The position numbers and the translations under genes were made by a program. Source: Flavobacterium erciyesense (GTDB taxonomy: Bacteria; Bacteroidota; Bacteroidia; Flavobacteriales; Flavobacteriaceae). Taken from it: a stretch of DNA of 57,069 bases. The notes beneath the pieces are model-generated. The model was not told the origin of the DNA and did not search any database. It saw only the letters and a program-made list of their open reading frames with translations. The stretch is taken from NCBI RefSeq assembly GCF_018069925.1, contig NZ_JAGPXB010000019.1, positions 1 to 57,069 of the forward strand. Reading direction: 5' to 3'. Each line of letters begins with the position of its first letter. The stretch's first letter is position 1. Shown in pieces: positions 17,544-26,524 of this stretch.

Positions 17544-18941
17544 ATGAGAAATCAAAAGTATCTACTAATGACTTTGGTCATTATGCTTACGAGTTGTGGG
17601 GCTTATTTTAATCAACCCAATGGAGTGCAAAAAGCCGTTATAGGAGAGAGTACGCCAGCTACTTCGTTATTGAAAAATCTGCCTAAACCTCAAGAACCCG
17701 TGGTTGTGGGGATATACAAATTTAGAGATCAAACCGGACAATACAAAGAAGCCGAAACCGGAACTACTTTTAGTACCGCAGTTACTCAAGGTGCGACCTC
17801 AATATTGATTAAGGCACTAGAGGATTCCAAATGGTTTGTTCCAATTGAAAGAGAAAATATTGGAAATTTATTGCAAGAGCGTAATCTTATTCGTTCAACT
17901 CGTCAGGAGTATTCAAAAAGTACTAATCCAAATGAAGTTCAAATTACACCTTTGTTATATGCTGGAGTATTATTAGAAGGAGGAATAATTTCATACGATT
18001 CTAATATTTTAACAGGAGGTTTTGGGGCACGTTACTTTGGTGCAGGAGGATCTGTCAAGTACAGACAAGACCGAGTGAGTATTTATTTGAGGATGATTTC
18101 TACGGCTAATGGTAAAATCTTAAAGTCAGTTTACGTTTCTAAAACCATCCTTTCACAAGCAATTGACCAAAGCTTGTTTCGCTATGTCAATTTTAAAAGA
18201 TTATTAGAGGTTGAAACAGGTTTTACTACAAATGAACCTGTGCATATGGCTGTTACAGAAGCTATTGAAAAAGCGGTTCAGTCTTTAGTATTAGAGGGTT
18301 TAAAAGATGGAATTTGGAAATCATCGGAACCTCAAAAAGCCGTAGATGATTATATAGCAAGTTATTCTAATGAGAAAGAAGAAGCTGAAGTTACTCTACT
18401 ACATGGAAGAGATAAAACGGAAAAAAGAGGCCGTTTTGGTTTTGAGGCGGCTGCAGGGGTAACTTTGATGGACGGGGATTATAGCAGTCCCATATTTCGT
18501 CCAATGGGTAGAGTTGGATTTAAATATTTTTTTACACCAAGTTTTAATATAAGTACCTCGGCTTCAGTTTTCAAATTAGCAAATAAGGGTTTACTCGATG
18601 TAGGTTATGGTACTTTTGATTGTAATGCAGAACTAATTCTTTTGCCTAAAGATAAATTTACTCCCTTTTTATATGGTGGATTTGGTGTTGGAGCCAATAA
18701 AGTTTTTGATAATGTACATGCAAAGGTACAATATGGAGCAGGACTAGAATATCTCGTTAGCAATGTGGTTGGGATTAAGATTTTTGCTGAACAAAACGTT
18801 AATTTTAGTGATACAATAGACTACCTAGAACGAGGAATTCGAGATGATTATTATTTCCGTTTTGGCTTAGGACTAAACTATTATTTTCCAAATAAAAAAG
18901 TAAATCCAAAATCTGGTGGGATTTCAAATTTAAAAAAATGA
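17544..18941 (+). CDS. csgG: CsgG-like outer-membrane curli channel with C-terminal extension
   Basis: The 465-residue lipoprotein has a lipobox ending at Cys18 (LTSCGA). The N-terminal two thirds match CsgG: VVVGIYKFRDQTGQYK, FSTAVTQGATSILIKALEDSKWFVPIERE, LLYAGVLLEGGIISYDSN and the pore-forming beta segments. CsgG forms a nonameric outer-membrane channel that secretes curlin subunits. E. coli CsgG has about 277 residues; here about 170 extra residues (from near 295) form a glycine- and aromatic-rich segment ending FRFGLGLNYYF, which reads like outer-membrane beta-barrel strands. Its stop overlaps the start of the next gene by four bases (ATGA). Confidence 0.93.
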   Translation: MRNQKYLLMTLVIMLTSCGAYFNQPNGVQKAVIGESTPATSLLKNLPKPQEPVVVGIYKFRDQTGQYKEAETGTTFSTAVTQGATSILIKALEDSKWFVPIERENIGNLLQERNLIRSTRQEYSKSTNPNEVQITPLLYAGVLLEGGIISYDSNILTGGFGARYFGAGGSVKYRQDRVSIYLRMISTANGKILKSVYVSKTILSQAIDQSLFRYVNFKRLLEVETGFTTNEPVHMAVTEAIEKAVQSLVLEGLKDGIWKSSEPQKAVDDYIASYSNEKEEAEVTLLHGRDKTEKRGRFGFEAAAGVTLMDGDYSSPIFRPMGRVGFKYFFTPSFNISTSASVFKLANKGLLDVGYGTFDCNAELILLPKDKFTPFLYGGFGVGANKVFDNVHAKVQYGAGLEYLVSNVVGIKIFAEQNVNFSDTIDYLERGIRDDYYFRFGLGLNYYFPNKKVNPKSGGISNLKK

Positions 18942-20476
18942 TGAAAAAAGAACATATCTTCAATTCGGCATTCGCAAAGACTGAAAAGCTAAGTTTTAAA
19001 ATAGCCTTCGTGGCTTTACTTTTATTTTTCGTTTCCTGTGCCGAAGAAAAATTTGCAGGCGAAGAATTCGGTACAATTGAAGGTAAAGTCGTGAGTGCAG
19101 TCGATTTCAAGCCCCTTGCTAATGCAAAAGTGTTTTCTAACCCTAGCAGCAGTATTGTATTTACTGATGATCAAGGCAAGTTTGTCATAAAAGATGTAAA
19201 AGTTGGCGATTATTCTTTTGAGGCACAAAAAGACGGGTATATTGCTAAATTTGAACCAGCCACAGTGAACGCGAATAAAACAACAAATTTAGTTTTTGAA
19301 CTGAAATTATCAACCTCAAACAATAAACCACCCACAACCCCAACTTTGGTTTCGCCTGCTGACAATGCCACTAATCAAGCTATCGAATTGAATTTATCTT
19401 GGACTGCCACAGATATTGAAAAAGACAGTTTGAAATTTGAAATTACTTTAAGAAAGGAAAATAGTACTGAAGTAGTTACGTATCAAAATGGAAGTAAGAA
19501 AAGTTTATTACTGAAAAACCTATCCTACAGTACCAAGTACTACTGGCAAGTTTCAGTGAATGATGGTATAAATCCAGCAGTTTTAAGTCCAATAAGAGCA
19601 TTTACAACTACTGCTTTTCCAAATGGGCGCTTTTCATTTGTCAAAAAAGAAAGTAACAACTATGTGATTTACTCCGGCGATGATACTGGCAATCTTGTAC
19701 AATTAACAAGTACAACAGTAAACAGTTGGCGTCCTCGAAAAAATAATCAAGCAAAAAAAATAGCTTTCATAAGATCTAATGGAGGTCAAAATCATATCTA
19801 TACTATGAATTTTGATGGTACAAATGTCTTGAAAGTGACTAATTCTGTGCCTATTTCGGGATTTAATTCGGATTATATCACTTTTTCTTGGAACACTTCA
19901 GGCAGCCAAATCATCTATCCTTACTTTGACAAATTGTATCGCATCAATGCCGATGGAAGTGGCTTGACAAGATTGTATCAAACTCCAAACGGAAAATTCA
20001 TTTCAGAATGTGACTGGAGTAATGATGGATCTAAAATTGCCCTAAAGGTAAATGATGCCAATGGTTACAATGCTGAGGTTTATCTTATCAATACTTCTGG
20101 AGCTGTTCTAAATCAAGTTGTATCTGGTTTTAATGGAGCTATTGGAGGTTTGAATTTCTCTGTAAATGGACAACGATTGTTGTTTACACGTGATGTTTCT
20201 GGCTTTGAAGCCGCCAATTACAGACAATTAGATAGTAGGGTTTTTCAAGCGGTGTTAAGTTCCGGCGTTATTACAGAAATGAATGCTGACAAACCTTTGG
20301 GAACTATAGATGTTGATGTCAGGTACTCACCAAACGAAGCTGAATTTATTTTGATGAATACCTCAAATGATGGGTTATCGATAAAAAATATTGTCAAGTT
20401 TAATCCAGCAATAAATAATGCTGCTGCTTCGCGAACTATTTTATTCAGTAATGCTAGTATGCCTGATTGGGAATAG
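18938..20476 (+). CDS. Lipoprotein with regulatory-like, fibronectin III and TolB-like propeller domains
   Basis: The 512-residue protein overlaps csgG by four bases, so it is almost surely translated with it. A lipobox ends at Cys34 (FFVSCAEE) after an unusually long N-region. Next come a carboxypeptidase-regulatory-like beta-sandwich (GTIEGKVVSAVDFKPLANAK, residues about 44-120), a fibronectin III domain (PTTPTLVSPADNATNQAIELNLSW in part, about 132-225), and a propeller with TolB/WD40-like blades (IYTMNFDGTNVLKVTNS, LYRINADGSGLTRLYQT, CDWSNDGSKIALKVND). It has no counterpart in the E. coli csg operon. A surface or periplasmic role in docking curlin or organising the secretion complex is inference. 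Confidence 0.85.
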   Translation: MMKKEHIFNSAFAKTEKLSFKIAFVALLLFFVSCAEEKFAGEEFGTIEGKVVSAVDFKPLANAKVFSNPSSSIVFTDDQGKFVIKDVKVGDYSFEAQKDGYIAKFEPATVNANKTTNLVFELKLSTSNNKPPTTPTLVSPADNATNQAIELNLSWTATDIEKDSLKFEITLRKENSTEVVTYQNGSKKSLLLKNLSYSTKYYWQVSVNDGINPAVLSPIRAFTTTAFPNGRFSFVKKESNNYVIYSGDDTGNLVQLTSTTVNSWRPRKNNQAKKIAFIRSNGGQNHIYTMNFDGTNVLKVTNSVPISGFNSDYITFSWNTSGSQIIYPYFDKLYRINADGSGLTRLYQTPNGKFISECDWSNDGSKIALKVNDANGYNAEVYLINTSGAVLNQVVSGFNGAIGGLNFSVNGQRLLFTRDVSGFEAANYRQLDSRVFQAVLSSGVITEMNADKPLGTIDVDVRYSPNEAEFILMNTSNDGLSIKNIVKFNPAINNAAASRTILFSNASMPDWE

Positions 20477-20504
20477 AAATATTATTTAATGTACTACTTA
20501 AAAG

Positions 20505-20539
20505 AAAGCATCCTTTTTATAAGAAATGGATGCTTTTTT
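20505..20539 (+). terminator. Terminator of the curli-like operon
   Basis: AAAGCATCC and GGATGCTTT form a 9-bp stem with a 14-base loop and T-run, 29 bases after the propeller lipoprotein stop. Confidence 0.78.
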
Positions 20540-20642
20540 CGTTCTAGTAGCGAAGTAATGCTTCTGGTTTTTTAAAATGGTCCGATTTAGTTCAGATACA
20601 ATCCAAAAGTTTACTATTTTGTACTAATGGAAATTAAAAAAT

Positions 20643-21482
20643 ATGATTAAATATTTATTCTTTGTTTGCCTACTATGGAGCGGAACAATATTTTCGCAAG
20701 ACCAAGCTACTTTTTATTTTGATGTTGATCAAGATTATCTCAACCGTACCTCTGAAGTAAAATTTACCCGATGGTTACAAGATAATCAACAAATTAAAAT
20801 TTCTCGCATTGAAGCCTACTGTGATAGTACAGCTAGTTTTGCATACAATAAACGGCTCGCTAACAGCAGAGCTGAGCACATCAAAAAACGGTTAGAAGAA
20901 AATACAATTCTTATCGATTCTACCGCAATTGTTGTAGCATTTGGAGATGATTTTATAGGAGCCACACAGCATGGAATTCACCGTAAAGTAGTTGTTTTTT
21001 ATCAAAAAATAGTTCGAAATTCTGATTTGATAATTCCGTCATTGGTACAAAATGTAAACACTGTAAATCCTCTAGAAGCGCCAGTAACATTGACTTCAAT
21101 TGACTTAACTACACAACTTCAAAAAGCGAAGGCGGGTGAATTTATAATTTTGCAAAATGTAAATTTTAAATTTAATTCCGAGGTGATGGTTGATCCAGCA
21201 GCTGATATTTTAAAAGAGTTACTGCGCTTTATGCAATTGGAACCAACTTTAAAAATTGAAATTCAAGGACATATATGCTGTAACAGCGATCCAAAGGATA
21301 TTAAATTATCTACAAGACGCGCCAAAGCGGTTCGGGATTATCTTATTTCGAACGGCATTTCGCAGCAAAGACTCTCATATAAAGGTTTTGGAAGCAATAA
21401 ACCACTATTTATACTTCCTGAAAAAAATGAAAAAGAACGAGCTGCCAATCGCAGAGTAGAGATTCTCATTGTCCAAAAATAG
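20643..21482 (+). CDS. OmpA-family protein with two OmpA-like domains
   Basis: The 279-residue protein has a signal peptide (MIKYLFFVCLLWSGTIFSQ). The C-terminal half is a standard OmpA peptidoglycan-binding domain: NVNFKFNSEVMVDPAADIL, LKIEIQGHICCNSD, LSTRRAKAVRDYLISNGI, LSYKGFGSNKP and ANRRVEILI. The N-terminal half repeats the same order in degenerate form (TFYFDVDQDYL, KISRIEAYCDSTASFAYNKRL, SRAEHIKKRLEEN, VVVAFGDDFIGA, HRKVVVFYQ), so the gene seems to come from domain duplication. It follows the curli operon on the same strand but after a terminator and 166 bases. A role in anchoring the amyloid apparatus to peptidoglycan is possible but not shown. Confidence 0.87.
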   Translation: MIKYLFFVCLLWSGTIFSQDQATFYFDVDQDYLNRTSEVKFTRWLQDNQQIKISRIEAYCDSTASFAYNKRLANSRAEHIKKRLEENTILIDSTAIVVAFGDDFIGATQHGIHRKVVVFYQKIVRNSDLIIPSLVQNVNTVNPLEAPVTLTSIDLTTQLQKAKAGEFIILQNVNFKFNSEVMVDPAADILKELLRFMQLEPTLKIEIQGHICCNSDPKDIKLSTRRAKAVRDYLISNGISQQRLSYKGFGSNKPLFILPEKNEKERAANRRVEILIVQK

Positions 21483-21528
21483 TGCAACAAATCCTAAAAT
21501 GGGTTTCTTTATTCCTAAATCAAATTAG

Positions 21529-21536
21529 TATCTTTG
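21529..21536 (+). promoter_or_regulatory. -7 box of the purM promoter
   Basis: TATCTTTG fits TAnnTTTG, 45 bases before the ATG at 21581. No TTG is found at the expected -33 distance, so the upstream element is weak. Confidence 0.5.
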
Positions 21537-21580
21537 CCCAACAACTAGCTGCCTAAAAGCAGACTTCACAACTAAATTAC

Positions 21581-22759
21581 ATGAGTTCAGATACTTCAAA
21601 AAGGTATGCACTTCGCGGTGTTTCGGCATCAAAAGAAGATGTGCACAATGCAATCAAAAATATTGACAAGGGTTTGTTTCCGCAGGCTTTTTGCAAAATT
21701 GTACCCGATTATTTAACTAACGATCCAGATCATTGCTTGATCATGCACGCTGATGGCGCTGGAACAAAATCGTCTTTAGCGTATTTGTATTGGAAAGAAA
21801 CGGGCGACATCTCGGTGTGGAAAGGCATTGCACAAGATGCTTTGATCATGAATATTGATGACCTGCTTTGTGTGGGTGCAACCGATAATATTTTGCTGTC
21901 ATCGACTATTGGTCGCAATAAAAATTTAATTCCTGCTGAAGTTATTTCAGCTATTATCAATGGTACCGAGGAACTTATTCAAGAGCTCAAAACCTTTGGT
22001 GTAACCATTCACTCTACAGGTGGGGAAACTGCCGATGTGGGTGATATTGTGCGGACTATTATTGTCGATTCAACCGTAACAGCTCGCATGAAACGCAAAG
22101 ATGTCATTGACAACGCCAATATTCAAGCGGGAGATGTTATTGTAGGTATGGCCTCATTTGGTCAAGCTACTTACGAAAAAAGTTATAATGGCGGTATGGG
22201 TAGCAATGGCCTAACCTCTGCTCGTCATGATGTTTTTGCTAAATATTTGGCAGACAAATATCCAGAAAGTTATGATGCAGCGGTGCCCAATGAACTTATT
22301 TATAGTGGTCAGGTGCAACTTACAGATGCTGTAGCTAATTCACCTATCGATGCCGGGCAGTTGGTATTATCGCCAACTAGAACTTACGCGCCAATTATTA
22401 AGAAAATTTTAGACCAATATTCATCCAATGAAATTCACGGAATGGTGCATTGCAGCGGTGGTGCGCAAACTAAAATTTTACATTTTGTAGAGAACTTGCA
22501 CATCATCAAAGATAATTTATTTCCGGTGCCACCTTTGTTTCAATTGATTCAGGAGCAGTCTAAAACCGATTGGAAAGAGATGTACCAAGTGTTCAATTGC
22601 GGTCACCGTATGGAATTGTACGTACCCGAAGCTGTTGCGCAAGACATTATTGCCATTGCTCAATCCTTCAATGTTGAGGCGCAAATTGTTGGTAGAGTGG
22701 AGGAAGCAACGGCCAAAAAACTCACTATTTCTAGTGAATACGGCACTTTCGAATATTAA
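21581..22759 (+). CDS. purM: Phosphoribosylformylglycinamidine cyclo-ligase (AIR synthase, PurM)
   Basis: PurM closes the imidazole ring in purine synthesis (FGAM to AIR, using ATP). The 392-residue protein carries the AIR-synthase pattern: HADGAGTKSSLAYLYW (substrate loop), DALIMNIDDLLCVGAT, HSTGGETADVGDIVRT, GDVIVGMASFG and the C-terminal HCSGGAQTKILHF and FNCGHRMELYV. It is longer than the roughly 345-residue E. coli enzyme, as is usual for the Bacteroidota branch of the family. It begins at ATG 21581, preceded by a -7 box. It is followed by a small gene on the same strand after 60 bases, which may be co-transcribed. Confidence 0.87.
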   Translation: MSSDTSKRYALRGVSASKEDVHNAIKNIDKGLFPQAFCKIVPDYLTNDPDHCLIMHADGAGTKSSLAYLYWKETGDISVWKGIAQDALIMNIDDLLCVGATDNILLSSTIGRNKNLIPAEVISAIINGTEELIQELKTFGVTIHSTGGETADVGDIVRTIIVDSTVTARMKRKDVIDNANIQAGDVIVGMASFGQATYEKSYNGGMGSNGLTSARHDVFAKYLADKYPESYDAAVPNELIYSGQVQLTDAVANSPIDAGQLVLSPTRTYAPIIKKILDQYSSNEIHGMVHCSGGAQTKILHFVENLHIIKDNLFPVPPLFQLIQEQSKTDWKEMYQVFNCGHRMELYVPEAVAQDIIAIAQSFNVEAQIVGRVEEATAKKLTISSEYGTFEY

Positions 22760-22819
22760 TAAAAATGTCAAAAGGCACGGTGAAAGCTGCTTTTTGCGAT
22801 AAAAAATAAATTGTTACCC

Positions 22820-23176
22820 ATGTACGAACTAGTTTTTTGGAAATACGAGGACGAAGTCTACCTCAATCACCAGCTTGTTTACGAGGCGCTGCTGGAGGAA
22901 CAAACCGTTGAAGGTTTAGAGGAATTGCCAGTGCAAGTGATCTTAAATCGCTTGGCGACTGTTTTTTCTGGTTGGGAAAAAGTAGACGAAAACAGTTGGA
23001 AAAACACCAAAGGTAAAGGTGCTTTTCAAGTAAAAACCACACCGCAAAGCATCCAAATTGACTGCTACGGCACCGAGGGTAAAACCATGAATTTACTGGC
23101 TGACACACTCGAAGAGTTCAAATGCCCGTTGTACGACCCGCAAGTGCCACAGCGCTACGACGAAATGAACGACTAG
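22820..23176 (+). CDS. Conserved hypothetical protein
   Basis: The 118-residue protein starts at ATG 22820 (MYELVFWKYEDEVYLNHQLV); an in-frame TTG at 22811 is less likely. It has no signal peptide or membrane segment. The sequence is acidic with a beta-alpha-beta look: LVYEALLEEQTVEGLEELPV, a middle WEKVDENSWKN, and an end that mentions EFKCPLYDPQVPQRYDE. I do not recognise a family. Base composition is GC-richer than its neighbours in places. It lies 60 bases after purM, so it may be read from the same promoter. Confidence 0.7.
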   Translation: MYELVFWKYEDEVYLNHQLVYEALLEEQTVEGLEELPVQVILNRLATVFSGWEKVDENSWKNTKGKGAFQVKTTPQSIQIDCYGTEGKTMNLLADTLEEFKCPLYDPQVPQRYDEMND

Positions 23177-23183
23177 TTTTTTT

Positions 23184-23332
23184 AGGAGCTATTTCCAGCC
23201 CTATCTTACAATCCGGTTTCAAAAAAAATATTTTTCTACATCCTGCAAGGAGCTTCCGTTGGTCGCTCTTTCAGGACTAGAAAAATTTATTTTTTTTTAA
23301 AACCGGGATTTCCAGTTCGGTCTGGGCTAGTG
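23184..23332. repeat. Long imperfect palindromic intergenic repeat (REP-like)
   Basis: Nested inverted repeats are visible: AATCCGGTTT with AAAACCGGGATT, then TTTTTCTA with TAGAAAAA, then TCCTG with CAGGA. The ends GGAGCTATTTCCAGC and GGATTTCCAG...GGGCTAG resemble intergenic elements I know as common in Flavobacterium genomes. No coding potential is seen. Confidence 0.65.
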
Positions 23333-23401
23333 GCGTTTGTTGATGTAATGACGTGTGAGTTGTTCAGTTTGAGTTTATTCTAAACAGTTCAATTACCAAA
23401 T

Positions 23402-23450
23402 AAAAAAAACAGAAGCAATCTTTTAAAATAAGATTGCTTCTGTTTTTTTT
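23402..23450. terminator. Bidirectional terminator
   Basis: A perfect 14-bp stem (ACAGAAGCAATCTT with AAGATTGCTTCTGT) around a 7-base loop, with an A-run before and a T-run after. It would stop transcripts arriving from either side. Confidence 0.85.
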
Positions 23451-23473
23451 GTGCTGAAAATTAACTGCCTTGT

Positions 23474-23553
23474 TTAGCCGCGATGGAAGCGGCATCCTTG
23501 CTGGCAAATCCCGAAACTTCGGGATGGCCAGCAAGATACAGCGTACAGCGGGA
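23474..23553. repeat. REP-like palindromic element
   Basis: Two nested perfect stems, CTTGCTGGC with GCCAGCAAG (23497-23505/23527-23535) and ATCCCGAA with TTCGGGAT, are framed by GATGGAAGCGGCATCC and ATACAGCGTACAGCGGGAG. This framing is a recurrent intergenic repeat type in Flavobacterium. It lies between a terminator and the M16 peptidase gene. Confidence 0.68.
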
Positions 23554-23603
23554 GTAATTGTGTTCTAGGCAATATGCTTGTGCTACTAAAAATGCTAATC
23601 GCT

Positions 23604-26432
23604 TTATTTTGTCGTTTTAGGATTCAATAAAACGGGTTTGCCAAAACCTATTTGCTCCAATTTATTCAATTGTGTGGCCGCATCACCTACAATGAGGTAA
23701 ATCATTTTATTGGCATTCAAGTACAAATCTGAGAATTGTTTCAGTTCATCCATGCTTATATTTTTCACGATGTTTTCTTGCTGTTTGGCGTAATCATCAG
23801 CGTAATTGTAATTGCTGATGTCGTACAGCATTTCAAGTTTTGAAGACAAGGTTTCAAAAGCTCTTGCGTTACTTTTGATGAGGTATCCTTTAGTAACTTC
23901 TAAATCATTTTCATTAAAGTTTTTGCCGTAGTTGCTCACGATATCTTTGATAAGCTGCACGGCCTCAAAAGTTACGTTAGAGCGCACACCACTTGCAATG
24001 GTAAACGGACCTTTGTTAGCACTGCCACTAAACGAGGAGCTGATGCCGTACGTATATCCTTTGCCTTCGCGCAATTCTTGCGTAAGTTGCGATGCAAATC
24101 CGCCGCCACCCAAACGGTAATTTAAAATTTGAGCTGGGTAAAAATCAGCGTCAGTGGCCGCTAAAGCAGGATACCCAATTCGAATAACCGATTGTTTTGC
24201 ACCGGGTACATCGTAAAAATATATTTTCGAAGCGGTAATTTCTTTTGGTGTTGCTACCGCAGGAATACTAACATTTTTTGGCTCCCATTTTTTGTTTAAA
24301 TCAGTGAGTGCGGCTATCGCGTCGTTCGAGGTAATCGCGCCTACAATGTGTAATTGCGCTAAAGTAGGAGTGGCATTTTGGTAGTAATAATTTTTTACGT
24401 CCTCTAGCGTGATACTTTTTACGCTGCTTTCAGTTCCCACACGATTGTTGGCCAAAACCGAATTGGCGCCATAAATTAATTTTTTATACTCATTTCTGGC
24501 AATGCTGTTTGGGTCGGCTTTTTGTTGTAAAATTTGACTCAAAGTACTTTGTTTGATGAGTTCAAATTCGGCTGCATCCCATCTTGGTTGCAAAATAATT
24601 TCAGAGACCAAGGCCATTGTAGCGTTGTAGTTTTTGGCCAAACTTGTTCCTGAAATAAGTATCGACTCGTCAGTGGCAGCAGCACGAATGGTAGCTCCGA
24701 GACTTTCGATAGCATTCTCGAGTTGTTCTGGAGTTTTGTTTTTGGTTCCTTTGGTCATTAAATCAGCCAAAATACTAGCTACGCCGGTTTTATTTTTAGG
24801 TTCTAATAATATGCCGCCTTTTAACTGCAATTGAAATTGTACAAGTGGTACTTCTTCATTGGCTATACCAAAAACTTTTAAACCAGATGATAATTGGTTT
24901 TTCCAAACGCTTGGCAAAATGACATCAGGGCTTGCGCCGTAAGGTGGCTCAATGCTACGATCAAATTTTGATGGCGTTTTTTTATAAGTAGCGGCAATGC
25001 TCGCATCAAATGCTTCCTCTTTTCCTTCAATAATTTTTTCTTCGACTACATCTGCCAAAATAGAGCCGTCAAGAATGAGGTTTTTTTGTCCTTTTGGTAC
25101 AAAGCTGGTAGCCACAAAATTTTTGCCTTTTACATATTTTTGGTACACGCGCATCACATCTTCTCGCGTTACAGCTAAAATATTTTTTACATCTTGGTTG
25201 ATGTATTCTGGCGTTCCCGCAAATATTTCATATTGTGCCAGCTGAAAACCTTTTCCTAAAACACTCGATAAAGTGGTGTAAAAGGCGGTTTCTTGGCCTG
25301 CTTTGATACGGTCTAAGTCTTGTTGTGAAATGCCTTCGGCTTCAAAATTTTTGAAAGCTTCTTCGATTCCTGCATGTACTAAGTTGAGGTTGGTTTGGTC
25401 AAAAGCAGTTACGGTAATCATGTATTGACCCGCTATTTCTGAATTGTATTGAAAAACATCAACACCATCAGTTAGTTTTTTTTGCTCGACTAACGTTTTA
25501 TACAAAGGTGCTTTTTTGCCTTTTGATAAATAACTAGCCAAAACCTCTAGTGCATAACTATCCGGATGGTATTCGTAAACAGAAGGCCAGGTCAAGGTAA
25601 GTTGCGGTAGTTTGGCAAAATTATCTTCGTAAAATAGTTTTTTAGTAGTAGCTAGTGTAACGGCTTGTTTTTCCATTTTTGGGATCGCTTCACCTCGCTT
25701 GATTTCGCCAAAATATTTTTCGACCCAAATTTTAGTTTGTGCCACATCAAAGTCGCCCGAAATAGTCAACGTTACATTGTTGGGCACATACCAACGGTTG
25801 TAAAATGCTTTTACGTCCTCAAGTGTCGCGTTTTGTAAATCTTCAAGAGAACCAATAACTTCCCAGCTGTACGGGTGCGATGCTGGATATAGATTTTTTG
25901 ATATCACAGAGAAATTGTGTCCGTAAGGTCGGTTGTCATAGCTCTGACGTTTCTCGTTTTTTACAACTTGTTTTTCTTTTGCCAAAACTGGTTCCGTAAC
26001 TGTATTGATAAAAAAGCCGAGTTTGTCCGCCTCGGCCCAAATCATTTTTTCGAGAGCATCTTTCGGAACGGTTTGAAAATAATTTGTTCTGTCGCGACTA
26101 GTTGAGCCATTAGCACCTTCGCCACCAATGCGGGCACTCATTTTATCCAATCCTCCTTTTCCTAAATTTTCAGATTCTAAAAAAAGCAAATGTTCAAACA
26201 AATGGGCAAATCCGGTACGGCCTGCTTTTTCTCTTGCAGATCCTACGTGACTTGTGAGCGCAACGGCTACAACAGGATCAGAGCGGTCAATATGCAAAAT
26301 AACTTGTAAGCCGTTAGGAAGTGTAAATTTTTCAAACTCGACTTTAAATTCGGAGGATTTTTGATTTTGAGCAAAACTGCTACCCCTACCAAAGATTAGG
26401 CAAGCTGCAAGCAAGAAGTAAAATGATCTCAT
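23604..26432 (-). CDS. Exported two-domain M16 zinc metallopeptidase
   Basis: The 942-residue protein starts at ATG 26432 (MRSFYFLLAACLIFGRGSSFAQ), which gives a signal peptide; a longer start would bury it. The N-terminal half has the inverted zinc motif HLFEH (His77, Glu80, His81) with downstream KQVVKNEKRQSYDNRPYG carrying the third ligand Glu, so it is catalytic. The C-terminal half (SSGLKVFGIANEEVPLVQF onward) is a second M16-like domain without the motif, which closes the chamber. Such fused PqqL-like M16 enzymes degrade peptides in the periplasm. It is downstream of the DinB-like gene on the same strand with a 92-base gap. Confidence 0.92.
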   Translation of the reverse strand: MRSFYFLLAACLIFGRGSSFAQNQKSSEFKVEFEKFTLPNGLQVILHIDRSDPVVAVALTSHVGSAREKAGRTGFAHLFEHLLFLESENLGKGGLDKMSARIGGEGANGSTSRDRTNYFQTVPKDALEKMIWAEADKLGFFINTVTEPVLAKEKQVVKNEKRQSYDNRPYGHNFSVISKNLYPASHPYSWEVIGSLEDLQNATLEDVKAFYNRWYVPNNVTLTISGDFDVAQTKIWVEKYFGEIKRGEAIPKMEKQAVTLATTKKLFYEDNFAKLPQLTLTWPSVYEYHPDSYALEVLASYLSKGKKAPLYKTLVEQKKLTDGVDVFQYNSEIAGQYMITVTAFDQTNLNLVHAGIEEAFKNFEAEGISQQDLDRIKAGQETAFYTTLSSVLGKGFQLAQYEIFAGTPEYINQDVKNILAVTREDVMRVYQKYVKGKNFVATSFVPKGQKNLILDGSILADVVEEKIIEGKEEAFDASIAATYKKTPSKFDRSIEPPYGASPDVILPSVWKNQLSSGLKVFGIANEEVPLVQFQLQLKGGILLEPKNKTGVASILADLMTKGTKNKTPEQLENAIESLGATIRAAATDESILISGTSLAKNYNATMALVSEIILQPRWDAAEFELIKQSTLSQILQQKADPNSIARNEYKKLIYGANSVLANNRVGTESSVKSITLEDVKNYYYQNATPTLAQLHIVGAITSNDAIAALTDLNKKWEPKNVSIPAVATPKEITASKIYFYDVPGAKQSVIRIGYPALAATDADFYPAQILNYRLGGGGFASQLTQELREGKGYTYGISSSFSGSANKGPFTIASGVRSNVTFEAVQLIKDIVSNYGKNFNENDLEVTKGYLIKSNARAFETLSSKLEMLYDISNYNYADDYAKQQENIVKNISMDELKQFSDLYLNANKMIYLIVGDAATQLNKLEQIGFGKPVLLNPKTTK

Positions 26433-26524
26433 GGAGTTGATTTTGGTTGTTTTTTGAGCAGTTAAAAGTACGTATAAATCCATAATTTTAGACAAGACTC
26501 TAATGAAAAACTAAAGATTAGAAT

